In this document: positions 17,753-26,350 of the stretch, piece after piece
Layout: each line of letters starts with the position of its first letter
Numbering within the stretch: the first letter of the stretch is position 1
NCBI GenBank assembly: GCA_034435675.1
Contig: DAOTWP010000132.1
Span: 12,320-76,319 of the forward strand
Direction: 5' to 3'
Source of the DNA: DAOTWP01 sp034435675
GTDB taxonomy: Bacteria; Chloroflexota; Anaerolineae; Aggregatilineales; Phototrophicaceae
Length of the DNA stretch: 64,000 nucleotides
Made by a program: the position numbers and the translations under genes
The notes under the pieces: generated by a model
Told to the model about the DNA's origin: nothing
Seen by the model: the letters and a program-made list of their open reading frames with translations, nothing else
Databases searched by the model: none

Positions 17753-19049
17753 AGCCTTTGCGCCCGCCGGTTAGCGACGCTTGCAGCGCCTCAAGTCCTG
17801 CCCAGTCGCCCTGCGCCGCCAGCTGCGCCTGCTCTGCCCAACTGCTCATGCTCGGCGCAAACCGCATCCCAGCAGCTTCGATTGCCGCCCGCAGTGTATC
17901 TTCGCCAGCCTCGGCAAGCTGCGCAAAGGTCAGGATACCCGCTGCGTTCAGTGCCGCCGCCATCTTGGGTCCAATACCCTCAATGCGCCTGAGGTCATCG
18001 CCTGCTGCCACAGGGGCAGCGACTGTGCCCTGCGCGGATGCGGCTTTCGTCCCGGCGTTCGGCTGCGGCTTGCGGGCACTGCCATTGAGGTCCAGCGCGC
18101 CGGATGCCAGATAGTAGTCCGCAAGCGCCTGTGCAGTCTGGTCGAGGGACGCCTGCAGCGCCTCCGTGCCACCGACGATATCCAGAATTTCCGCCGTAAT
18201 TGCCGCCTGACGCGCTTTGTTGTAGACCAGCGTCAGGTCATCCACAAGCTGCACCGCCGAGTCCGAGGCGTTGCGCATGGCAACCATACGCGCGGCATAC
18301 TCACTCGCCTGACTTTCCAGCACCGCCTGATAAAGCTGAAGCTCGGTGAAGCGCGGCACAATTTCATCGAGGATTGCCGCCGGGCTGGGTTCGTACTCGT
18401 AATCGAGATTGCCTGCCGTGACTGCTGGCACATCCTTGATAAACTCGGCAACCACCGCATCGTCAATCTTATGCGGAATCAACGGCAGCCAGCCCAACAC
18501 GCGCGGGCGCTGCGCCAGCATATTGATGAAGTCCGTATAGGCGATAAAGACATCATCAACGCTGCCGCTCAGGAATTCGTCAATCGCCAACCGCGCAATC
18601 GGCGCGATATCCGACAGTTTCGGCTCGGCAGGCAGGTAGCTGAACTCCGCGATTACCGGATCCCCCGCGCGGATGAAGGCATCGCGCGCCTTGCGACCGA
18701 CAGTGACATACTCCACCGGCTTACCCATTCGCTGCGCGAAACGCTGCGCCACGCGAATGATGTTGGTGTTGAACGCACCTGCCAGACCCCGATCCGAGGT
18801 GACGACCACCAGCAGAATTTTTTTAATTTCGCTGCGTTCCGTCAGCAGCGGGTGCAGTGCAACCCCTTTCGAGGCATTTTGCACATTGAGCAGAATCTCC
18901 CACGCTTTTTCGGCAAAGGCGCGGCTTGCCAGCACCCGTGCCTGCGCGCGGCGCACCTTCGACGCCGAGACTGCCTCCAACGCGCGGGTAATCTGCGAAA
19001 TGTTCTTGACACTGCGGATACGCTTCTTTACTTCACGTGCAGTGGACAT
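17751..19049 (-). CDS. atpG: F1 ATP synthase gamma subunit with extra C-terminal helix-hairpin-helix-like domain
   Basis: 432 residues against about 285-300 usual. Residues 1-300 are an ordinary gamma subunit: N-terminal helix with KNISQITRAL, the Rossmann-like middle (VVVTSDRGLAGAFN), and the C-terminal axle helix (LVYNKARQAAITAEILDIVGG, residues 274-294, in which KAR is strongly conserved). A Gly/Ala/Pro-rich linker (about 315-350) leads to residues 351-428, which contain DDLRRIEGIGPKMAAALNAA, a helix-hairpin-helix pattern (GIGPKMAAAL), then several predicted helices. There is no frameshift: the frame is continuous. In known F1 structures the gamma C-terminus lies at the top of the alpha3beta3 cavity, so this domain would protrude near delta. 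Confidence 0.93.
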   Translation of the reverse strand: MSTAREVKKRIRSVKNISQITRALEAVSASKVRRAQARVLASRAFAEKAWEILLNVQNASKGVALHPLLTERSEIKKILLVVVTSDRGLAGAFNTNIIRVAQRFAQRMGKPVEYVTVGRKARDAFIRAGDPVIAEFSYLPAEPKLSDIAPIARLAIDEFLSGSVDDVFIAYTDFINMLAQRPRVLGWLPLIPHKIDDAVVAEFIKDVPAVTAGNLDYEYEPSPAAILDEIVPRFTELQLYQAVLESQASEYAARMVAMRNASDSAVQLVDDLTLVYNKARQAAITAEILDIVGGTEALQASLDQTAQALADYYLASGALDLNGSARKPQPNAGTKAASAQGTVAAPVAAGDDLRRIEGIGPKMAAALNAAGILTFAQLAEAGEDTLRAAIEAAGMRFAPSMSSWAEQAQLAAQGDWAGLEALQASLTGGRKG

Positions 19050-19084
19050 GCTGCGCTCTCCTTACACTGCTGCCAGTGAGCATA

Positions 19085-20596
19085 TCAGTTCCACGTAGCA
19101 TTGAACGTCTTGAGCGCATCTGCCAGCCGTTTTTCAATATCTTCGTTCCACGTTTCGGGATCAGTCTGAATTTGCTGCGCGAGGTCAGCAAACTGGCTGT
19201 TGTAGGCACGCAGGAACGACTCTTTCCAGGAAAGCACACGATCCGGCGGAACAGCATCGAGGAACCCGCGCGTCCCAGCAAAGATCAGCGCCACCTGATC
19301 AGCCAGCGCCATCGGCTGGTACTGCGGCTGCTTGAGCAGTTCCATCAAGCGCAAACCACGATCCAACTGCTGCTGGGTCGCCTTGTCCAGATCAGAGCCG
19401 AACTGCGCGAACGCTGCTAGCGAACGGAACTGCGCCAGTTCAATTTTCAAACGCCCGGCAACACGCTTCATCGCTTTCGTCTGCGCATCGCCACCTACGC
19501 GGCTCACGCTGATGCCGACATCCAGCGCGGGGCGCTGACCGGCATAAAACAGGTCGCCTTGCAGGTAAATCTGCCCATCAGTGATCGAAATCACGTTGGT
19601 AGGCACGAATGCCGACACGTCACCGAGCAGGGTTTCGATGAAGGGCAGCGCGGTCAGGCTGCCATTGCCACGCGCTTCGCTTAACTGCGCGGCGCGTTCC
19701 AGCAGGCGGCTGTGCAGGTAGAACACGTCACCGGGGTAGGCTTCACGTCCCGGCGGGCGGCGCATCAGCAGCGAAACCTGGCGATATGCCCAAGCATGCT
19801 TGCTGAGGTCATCATACACCACCAACGCATCCATACCGTTTTCCATGAACCACTCGCCCATCGCGCAGCCCGAATACGGGGACAGATACTGTGTCGCGGC
19901 GGGGTCAGAGGCGGAAGCGACGACGACGGTGGTATATTCCATCGCACCCGCTTCTTCCAGCGTTGCCACCAGGCGGGCAATTTCTCCACGTCGCTTGCCA
20001 ATCGCGACGTAGATGCAGTACATGTTCTGCCCCTTCTGGTTGATAATCGTGTCCATGGCGATTGCCGTCTTGCCCGTCTGGCGATCCCCAATGATTAGTT
20101 CACGCTGCCCGCGCCCAATCGGGATCATCGCGTCAATGGCAAGGATACCCGTCTGCACCGGGCGGAACACATTGCGGCGCGCCATCACGCCGGGGGCGAT
20201 ACGCTCAATGTTGTAGTATTCAGCAGCAGCCACCGGACCTTTGCCGTCAATCGGGCTGCCCAGCGCATCGACCACACGCCCAACCAGCCCCTTGCCTACC
20301 GGGACCGAGGCGATACGCCCGGTGGGGCGCACTTCATCGCCTTCCTGAATGGTGTCGTATTCACCCATGATGATGATACCGACATTATCTTTTTCCAGGT
20401 TGAAAGCGATCCCGGCAACGCCGTTCTGGAAGCGCACCAGTTCGCTCAGGCGCACATTTTCCAGCCCGCTCGCGCGGGCGATACCGTCGCCTACTTCCTG
20501 CACATAACCAACCTCAACCGCTTCAATCGTCGGTTGAAAACTCTCGACCTGCTCAATTAAAGATTTGAAAATATCGTTGGAAATGTTCGTTGCCAT
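19085..20596 (-). CDS. atpA: F1 ATP synthase alpha subunit
   Basis: 503 residues, the regulatory nucleotide-binding subunit. Walker A is GDRQTGKT, and the conserved VYDDLSKHAWAYRQ, arginine-finger region VGISVSRVGG and C-terminal helices are present. It is first in the cluster; the usual upstream genes atpB, atpE, atpF and atpH are absent, as the next upstream gene is proC, 156 nt away. The order A-G-D-C is otherwise classical. Confidence 0.96.
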   Translation of the reverse strand: MATNISNDIFKSLIEQVESFQPTIEAVEVGYVQEVGDGIARASGLENVRLSELVRFQNGVAGIAFNLEKDNVGIIIMGEYDTIQEGDEVRPTGRIASVPVGKGLVGRVVDALGSPIDGKGPVAAAEYYNIERIAPGVMARRNVFRPVQTGILAIDAMIPIGRGQRELIIGDRQTGKTAIAMDTIINQKGQNMYCIYVAIGKRRGEIARLVATLEEAGAMEYTTVVVASASDPAATQYLSPYSGCAMGEWFMENGMDALVVYDDLSKHAWAYRQVSLLMRRPPGREAYPGDVFYLHSRLLERAAQLSEARGNGSLTALPFIETLLGDVSAFVPTNVISITDGQIYLQGDLFYAGQRPALDVGISVSRVGGDAQTKAMKRVAGRLKIELAQFRSLAAFAQFGSDLDKATQQQLDRGLRLMELLKQPQYQPMALADQVALIFAGTRGFLDAVPPDRVLSWKESFLRAYNSQFADLAQQIQTDPETWNEDIEKRLADALKTFNATWN

Positions 20597-20752
20597 TCCG
20601 CACTACTTTCCTCTCAGCTTTAGCCCTGATTCAACGCATTAGCGTCGAATTGTAACCGATCAGCTACTATCCGTCCAATTATGTTGACGCCTGTCGTAGA
20701 AAATTTCACAAATACTCACCAATTGTGACACAGGCGCGCTGCCTGGCAGCTT

Positions 20753-21622
20753 CTAATCGCCTTCGCCCACCGCAGGAACTTCGCTGGTGGCAGCAGGTTT
20801 GCCCTTGCCACCGCCCAGTTCCACAGACCGGCGGTACGCCGCCCAGATGGCATCCGCCAGCACAGTACGCAGCCTGCCCTTTTCCATTTCGTATATCGCC
20901 GCCGCCGATGTCCCGCCGGGGCTGGTTACCTGATTGCGCAGCTGCGCCGGATGAAGCCCGGACGCCGCCGCATATTCAATCGAGCCGCGCATGGTTTGCA
21001 GCACAAGGCGTTCTGCTTCACGCCGGGAAAGCCCCATGTGCACGCCCGCGTCAATCATCGCCTCCATCATCATGAACACATAGGCAGGCCCCGTGCCGTT
21101 CAGCGCCGTTGCCATGTCGAGGAACTTCTCGTCATCCACATACAGTTCTTCGCCCAGTGCTCCCAACATGATGCGCGTCAGTTCACGCTCACGTTCCCGC
21201 ACCTCCGCTGTCGCGGTCCACACGGTAATGCCCTGACCGATTTGCGCGGGGGTGTTGGGCATCGAACGAACAACGCTGGGATTCGCCACACCGTTAACAA
21301 TGGTATGAATTGTAACACCGGCAGCGATGCTCAGAATCAGCGTCGCCGAGTGTGCCCCGCGCCGCAGTTCCGGCAGCACACGATCCACAACCTGCGGCTT
21401 GACCGACAGCACGATGATATCGCCCGCTTCCGCTGCTTCACTGTTGCTGCTGGTAAAGTGCAGCCCGTAGCGCTGCGCCAGTTCCGCGCCGCGTTCCGTG
21501 CTGGGGTCAGCGGCGATCACCTGCTGCGGTGTGACCAACTGTTGGTGCAGCAGCCCCTTAATCATTGCCTCGCCCATGACGCCGCTGCCGATAAAGGCGA
21601 TTTTGAGATTATCGAATGCCAT
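20753..21622 (-). CDS. proC: Pyrroline-5-carboxylate reductase
   Basis: 289 residues, catalysing the last step of proline synthesis with NAD(P)H. The Rossmann motif GSGVMGEAM is at residues 12-20, and the family signature in the helical dimer domain (NGTGPAYVFMMMEAMIDAG, then TSPGGTSAAAI) is complete. It is 69 nt downstream of the enolase-superfamily gene on the same strand. Confidence 0.94.
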   Translation of the reverse strand: MAFDNLKIAFIGSGVMGEAMIKGLLHQQLVTPQQVIAADPSTERGAELAQRYGLHFTSSNSEAAEAGDIIVLSVKPQVVDRVLPELRRGAHSATLILSIAAGVTIHTIVNGVANPSVVRSMPNTPAQIGQGITVWTATAEVRERERELTRIMLGALGEELYVDDEKFLDMATALNGTGPAYVFMMMEAMIDAGVHMGLSRREAERLVLQTMRGSIEYAAASGLHPAQLRNQVTSPGGTSAAAIYEMEKGRLRTVLADAIWAAYRRSVELGGGKGKPAATSEVPAVGEGD

Positions 21623-21691
21623 GATCCATCTTCCCCGCCTGACGCGAACTTGAATATACGCTGTACGCTGCGGCGAACAACCGCCAGCACT

Positions 21692-22861
21692 TCAGTCTTT
21701 CAGCGCCGCAAATCGGTAAGGAAACTGCTGCGTCCAGTGCTCAACAGCCGCCTCTACACGCGGCATCTGCACAGCGACGCCAGTGCCGACGCCCGGCGCA
21801 ACCGCCAATGTGCTGCCCGCGCCCAGCACAAACGACGGTTCGCTGATGTCCTGATCAAAATAGCGGTCTGTCGCGGAAATATCGCAGGGCAGCGTGACCC
21901 CCGGCAGCGCAGCGAATGCCACATTCGCCGCACGCCCCACCCCGGTTTCGAGCATCCCGCCGATCCACAGCGGAATGTTGTTTTCAACACAGACGCGGTA
22001 AATCGCCAGGCTCTCGGTAAACCCGCCAACACGCCCCGGCTTGAGATTGATAATCCGGCACGCACCGAGCGCCTGTGCCAACCGCACATCATCCGCCGAA
22101 AGGATACTCTCATCAAGGCAAATTGGCGTGCTGAGCAGCGGCTGCAAGCGGCTGTGCTGGTAGATATCGTGGTAGGCAAGCGGCTGTTCCAGCATCAACA
22201 GGTTGAAGGCATCCAACTGTTTCAAGGGGTCGGCATCGTCCAGTGTGTAGGCGCTGTTGGCGTCAAGCATCAGCAGAATGTCCGGGTAAGCCGCGCGCAC
22301 AGCACGCGCCAGTTCCACATCCCACTCCGGCTGAATCTTCAACTTGATGCGCCCGTAGCCCTGCGCTAACCGTTTTTCGATCACCGCCAGTGTCGCGTCA
22401 ATGCTGGGCTGAATGCCAATGCTGACGCCCACGGTTGCCACTGGGCGCGGCGTATGCCCGTCCGGGGTGAACTGCGCGAACAGGTCTGCCAGCGCTAAAC
22501 CGTTAGCGCGGGCAAAGGCATCCCAGACTGCTGCCTCCAGCCCGTGTTTTGCCAGCGGATGCCCGCGTGTGCCATTGAGCAGCGCCGGAACCTCTGTAGG
22601 GCTGTTGAGCGTTTTGCCGAGCAGCGCGGGGGCAAGAAACTCGCGCAGCACATGCAGCGCCGTGCCCATTGTCTCGCTGCTGTAGCCCGGCTTGATCTCC
22701 ACAGAAACCTCGCCCCAGCCGGTCACGCCGTCTGCATCCACCGCCACCAGGACCGCGGTTTTGAACGGCTCCTCGCCAAAGCTGGTGCGCAGCCGTTCCG
22801 CCAGCGGCAGTGCCACAGGATACAACCGGACGGTCGCAATCGTTATCGGGTGCAATGCCAT
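21692..22861 (-). CDS. o-Succinylbenzoate synthase / N-succinylamino acid racemase
   Basis: 389 residues from ATG 22861 (AGGGAG about 10 nt upstream; the frame extends 21 codons further). It is an enolase-superfamily muconate-lactonising-type barrel. Acid-base lysines are K173/K175 in KLKI and K274 in NLKPGR, and metal ligands are D200 (LMLDAN), E225 (LEQPL) and D250 (CLDES). The sequence belongs to the OSBS/NSAR subgroup, whose members make o-succinylbenzoate for menaquinone, racemise N-succinyl amino acids, or do both. No other menaquinone gene is nearby, while a GNAT gene lies immediately upstream, as in the D- to L-amino acid pathway described for Geobacillus. Hence the racemase role is at least as likely as MenC. 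Confidence 0.85.
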   Translation of the reverse strand: MALHPITIATVRLYPVALPLAERLRTSFGEEPFKTAVLVAVDADGVTGWGEVSVEIKPGYSSETMGTALHVLREFLAPALLGKTLNSPTEVPALLNGTRGHPLAKHGLEAAVWDAFARANGLALADLFAQFTPDGHTPRPVATVGVSIGIQPSIDATLAVIEKRLAQGYGRIKLKIQPEWDVELARAVRAAYPDILLMLDANSAYTLDDADPLKQLDAFNLLMLEQPLAYHDIYQHSRLQPLLSTPICLDESILSADDVRLAQALGACRIINLKPGRVGGFTESLAIYRVCVENNIPLWIGGMLETGVGRAANVAFAALPGVTLPCDISATDRYFDQDISEPSFVLGAGSTLAVAPGVGTGVAVQMPRVEAAVEHWTQQFPYRFAALKD

Positions 22862-22940
22862 TGCCTGATGTCTCCCTGTGATGCCGGGGCAGCGCCTTAC
22901 CGCCGCGTATGCTGCACACGGCACTGCTGCCCATGCCGGT

Positions 22941-23792
22941 TCAACTGCGATTAAAATCGAAACCTACATCAAAACTGAGCAGATAAAACGCCCGGTCACG
23001 CCCTTCGTGCTGTTCGCGCAGAAAATCCGTTACGATAAAGCCTTCGCCGGTGAGCATATGGAAAGCGCGGCGGACATTCTCGCGCCAGCGCTGCGCCTGT
23101 GCCTGCGACTCCTGCGCAATCTGTTCGTAATATGTTGGAATCTCCACCAGCGCAAACGACCCCTGAGGCGAGGTTAGTTCACTGGAAGGCATGAAGCCCT
23201 CTGCTGTGGCATGCGTCGGATTGACAACCGGCGCGCCGGTTTCCAGATACTGCGACAGGGCAAGCTGGCTGCGACTTCCGTTCACCCGTTCTTCCACCCG
23301 GCGGCTGGTAATCCACCATTCGGCAAACAGCCGGTCTTCGTCAGGTGCATAATAGCTGGGCTTGTAGCGACGGCAAACAACCCCCAGGCGGCGCACATTC
23401 AGATGCGCGTTGCGCGCCATCAGTGGGTCAAACGTCCACATAACCAGCCGCACCGCCTGCTTCTGGGCAATCTCGCGCTGTGCCAGCTTCAACTGGTAAC
23501 CAATACCCTGATTGCGATACGCCGGGCGCACCACCATCTGCCGCGACGCAATCAGCAGGTTAGCCATCGCCGGGCGGTGGCTTTCTTCAATTATCGTCCC
23601 CAGAAAGCCAAACAGCAGACCGGCAATCTGCTCGCCATCCATTGCCGCCAGCACATGCCCGCCATAATTGACATACGAAAACAGCGTGCGCGGCGACACC
23701 AGCGTTTCCGAATCCGCGCCCCAGCATTCCTGCTGAACCGCATAGGCGGCGTGCATCTCATCCATTGTATGCAGGGAACGAATTTCGATCAT
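22941..23792 (-). CDS. GNAT-family acyltransferase (candidate amino-acid N-succinyltransferase)
   Basis: About 283 residues. ATG 23792 has AAGGG 10 nt upstream; the frame extends 22 codons further. The N-terminal half has the acetyl-CoA-type motif A (QMVVRPAYRNQGIGYQL, with RNQGIGYQL matching the R/QxxGxG/A loop). The C-terminal half (about 120 residues) is specific to this family (COG3375-like, recalled) and includes WTFDPLMARNAHLN. It lies 79 nt upstream of the OSBS/NSAR-like gene on the same strand. A succinyl-CoA:amino acid succinyltransferase role is inferred from that pairing. Confidence 0.75.
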   Translation of the reverse strand: MIEIRSLHTMDEMHAAYAVQQECWGADSETLVSPRTLFSYVNYGGHVLAAMDGEQIAGLLFGFLGTIIEESHRPAMANLLIASRQMVVRPAYRNQGIGYQLKLAQREIAQKQAVRLVMWTFDPLMARNAHLNVRRLGVVCRRYKPSYYAPDEDRLFAEWWITSRRVEERVNGSRSQLALSQYLETGAPVVNPTHATAEGFMPSSELTSPQGSFALVEIPTYYEQIAQESQAQAQRWRENVRRAFHMLTGEGFIVTDFLREQHEGRDRAFYLLSFDVGFDFNRS

Positions 23793-23903
23793 CAACAAAT
23801 TACCCTTTATGGACAGCATAAACGCTGCGGCGAAAGGCGCACCTTTGCACATCACCACCGTTTGCGCACAGTGCAGACCGGCGGCAACGGCAGCGCTTAG
23901 CGC

Positions 23904-24851
23904 TTAGATGCTGCGCGGACGGCGGCGCAGCGCATAACGCCATGAGCGCAGGAAATAGCGCTTACCCGGCATATACGTCAGCAGCGTGTCTTCCAGGCGG
24001 CGCGGGCGAAACCCAAAATAATGGAATGTGTTGCCCAGTTTCGCCACGCGATTCGTTGCCAGCAAATCAAGCCACTGGGTGGTGATAATCGAACGTGGCA
24101 GCACGCGCCCATAGAATGCTGTCGTCCAGCGCAGCAGATAGGGCGGCACCGGGACGACCAGCCGCCAGATGCGTGTAACGCGCATCACCGTGCGAATCAG
24201 GTCAGCCAGCGTGATGTACTCTGGACCGCCGAATTCAATGACTTCATCTACCGTGTTGATCGCTTCCAGACTGCGCACCAACGCCTCAATCAGATCGTCG
24301 ATATGAATTGGATGCAGCACCACTTCGCCGCGTCCGGGCATTAGAAACACGAACGGCATGGCAGTAAGCTGCATTGCCAGATGGTTGATGAAAGCGTCTT
24401 CTTCGCCAAAAATCACGCCGCTGCGCAGAATGGTATATGCCAGACCGCTGCCGCGCACCAGGTCTTCAACCACCCCTTTGACTTGCAGCAGAGTATAGCC
24501 TGATGCCGGGTTTGCCCCCAAATGGCTAAGGGTAATGATGCGCCCAACACGCGCCGAACGCGCCACCGTAATCAGATTGCGCGTGCCGACAATCTCGACC
24601 CGTTCCAGTGCGCGGCGTCTGCCCCACCACTGCGCATTCTCCAGATGAATGATGGTATGCACGCCCGTGGCTGCCTGAAACAGCGCCTCATCGTCCAGCA
24701 CCGTACCCACCACATAATCCGGCGGGTTATCCCACGGCAGGCGGCGCAGCCTGCTGGGCGGCAGCAGCACGCGCACCGGCAGCCCGTCTGCCATCAGCCG
24801 CGCGACAAGGTGTCTGCCTACGAATCCGGTTGCGCCTGTTACGAGAATCAC
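23904..24851 (-). CDS. NAD(P)-binding atypical SDR (complex I NDUFA9-like)
   Basis: 315 residues. The Rossmann motif TGATGFVG is at residues 5-12, and segments such as VVEDLVRGSGLAYTILRSGVIFG and a Lys without the usual YxxxK put it in the NmrA/NDUFA9-like atypical SDR group. Such proteins bind NADP but some are not enzymes. The C-terminus is strongly basic (RSWRYALRRRPR). It is divergent from fabF; a good extended -10 box is found 27 nt upstream. Confidence 0.8.
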   Translation of the reverse strand: MILVTGATGFVGRHLVARLMADGLPVRVLLPPSRLRRLPWDNPPDYVVGTVLDDEALFQAATGVHTIIHLENAQWWGRRRALERVEIVGTRNLITVARSARVGRIITLSHLGANPASGYTLLQVKGVVEDLVRGSGLAYTILRSGVIFGEEDAFINHLAMQLTAMPFVFLMPGRGEVVLHPIHIDDLIEALVRSLEAINTVDEVIEFGGPEYITLADLIRTVMRVTRIWRLVVPVPPYLLRWTTAFYGRVLPRSIITTQWLDLLATNRVAKLGNTFHYFGFRPRRLEDTLLTYMPGKRYFLRSWRYALRRRPRSI

Positions 24852-24877
24852 GCCTGAGCACCCTCCTGTGCGGGCGC

Positions 24878-24883
24878 ATTATA
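24878..24883 (-). promoter_or_regulatory. Extended -10 promoter for the NDUFA9-like SDR
   Basis: On the minus strand the sequence TGCTATAAT forms an extended -10 (TGn before a perfect TATAAT), 27 nt upstream of the ATG at 24851. The -35 is poor, which is normal for extended -10 promoters. The rest of the 245-nt divergent region to fabF shows no other clear element. Confidence 0.45.
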
Positions 24884-25096
24884 GCATGACGGCGCGCCGG
24901 GTTGCAGACCGTGTTGCCGCATGTCCGGTTTGGGCACCGGTTACATGCCCGGTTTCGGCGTACTGCCCCACTAAGCAGCAGTGTACAAACCGGTAAAAAT
25001 ACTCACCCCCGTATCCGCTGGCACTATCCCGTGTTATACATCCTGTGCTACACTACGCCCTACTTCTATCCACATAACGTTTCAGGAGGCAAACCA

Positions 25097-26350
25097 GTGG
25101 CACGTACACGAGTCGTTGTCACCGGGTTAGGCATCATCTGCCCAACCGGCAACTCTGTGCAGGAAGCATGGGAAAATGCCGCCGGGGGCAAATCAGGCAT
25201 CAACGTCATTCAAAACATTGACACCAGCGGGCTGGAAAACCACGTCGCGGGTGAGGTGAAGAATTTTGACCCTGATGCGGTTTTTGGGCGGCGCGATGCG
25301 CGGCGCACGGATCGGGTTTCGCAGTTGGCGCTGTACGCTGCCGAGCAGGCAATGCACGACGCCGGGCTGGAAGTCACCCCAGACAACCGCTACGACATCG
25401 GCTGCGTGGTTGGCACGGGCATCGGCGGCATTATCTCGCTGGTCGAAAATGTGCAGGGATTCATCGAACGGGGGGCACGCGGCGTCAGTCCGCTGGGCAT
25501 CCCGATGATGCTGCCGGACAGCCCATCGGGGCGAGTGTCGATGCGCTTTGGGCTGCGCGGACCCAATTTCAGCGTGACCACTGCCTGTGCAACAGGCAAC
25601 AACTGCATTGGCGAAGCAACGGAGATTATCCGGCGGGGACAGGCGGTGGCAGCGGTGGCAGGCAGCAGCGAAGCCGCTATCATGGGCATCACGATTGCCG
25701 GTTTCAACAACATGACCGCCCTTTCGCGTAACAATGACCCGGCAACGGCATCTCGCCCGTTCGATTTGCAGCGCGATGGCTTTGTGATTGGCGAAGGTGC
25801 GGGCATGCTGGTGCTGGAAGAACTGGAACATGCGCAGGCGCGCGGCGCGCATATTTATGCCGAAATCGTTGGCTACGGGCATACCTCCGACGCCTACCAC
25901 GCCACCGCGCCGATGGAAACCGGTGAAGGCGCAAGCGAAGCAATCCGCCGGGCGCTGACGGACGCCGCGCTGACCGTTGCGGAGATTGACTACATCAACG
26001 CGCACGGCACCAGCACCCCGCTGAACGACAAAAGCGAAACGATGGCGATTAAGACCGCGTTCGGCGAACACGCCTATGAAATCCCGATTAGCTCAACTAA
26101 ATCTGTGACCGGGCATCTGCTCGGCGCTGCCGGTTCGGTGGAAGCTATCTTCAGCATCATGGCGATGCAGCATAACTTTGTGCCGCCCACCGTCAACCTG
26201 CACAGCCCTGACCCGGATTGTGATCTGAACTACACGCCGAATGCGGGCGTTGCGCATACGATCAACCACGCGATGAGCAACTCGATGGGTTTCGGTGGGC
26301 ACAACGCCGTATTGATTTTTGGGCGGTACAGCGCCAATGGTCACGGCTAG
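25097..26350 (+). CDS. fabF: 3-Oxoacyl-[acyl-carrier-protein] synthase II
   Basis: 417 residues from GTG 25097, chosen because AGGAGG stands 7 nt upstream and the product then starts MARTRVVVTGLG; the frame is open 65 codons further but without support. Condensing-enzyme motifs are present: the nucleophile Cys in TTACATGNN, and the two His in NAHGTSTPLND and SVTGHLLGAAG. It elongates acyl-ACP in type II fatty acid synthesis. The 3' end overlaps the start of fabH. Confidence 0.94.
   Translation: MARTRVVVTGLGIICPTGNSVQEAWENAAGGKSGINVIQNIDTSGLENHVAGEVKNFDPDAVFGRRDARRTDRVSQLALYAAEQAMHDAGLEVTPDNRYDIGCVVGTGIGGIISLVENVQGFIERGARGVSPLGIPMMLPDSPSGRVSMRFGLRGPNFSVTTACATGNNCIGEATEIIRRGQAVAAVAGSSEAAIMGITIAGFNNMTALSRNNDPATASRPFDLQRDGFVIGEGAGMLVLEELEHAQARGAHIYAEIVGYGHTSDAYHATAPMETGEGASEAIRRALTDAALTVAEIDYINAHGTSTPLNDKSETMAIKTAFGEHAYEIPISSTKSVTGHLLGAAGSVEAIFSIMAMQHNFVPPTVNLHSPDPDCDLNYTPNAGVAHTINHAMSNSMGFGGHNAVLIFGRYSANGHG

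Noticed and set aside
17781..19079. Long plus-strand open frame opposite atpG
   Set aside because: The composition is antisense-like (many Cys, His and Arg) and the minus-strand gamma subunit explains the region.
20701..20730. Two Rex-like half-sites (TTTCACAA and TTGTGACA) upstream of atpA
   Set aside because: The half-sites point outward and are separated by 11 nt, unlike a Rex operator.
24902..25096. Upstream extension of fabF
   Set aside because: No homology to FabF N-termini; AGGAGG and the GTG at 25097 define the start.
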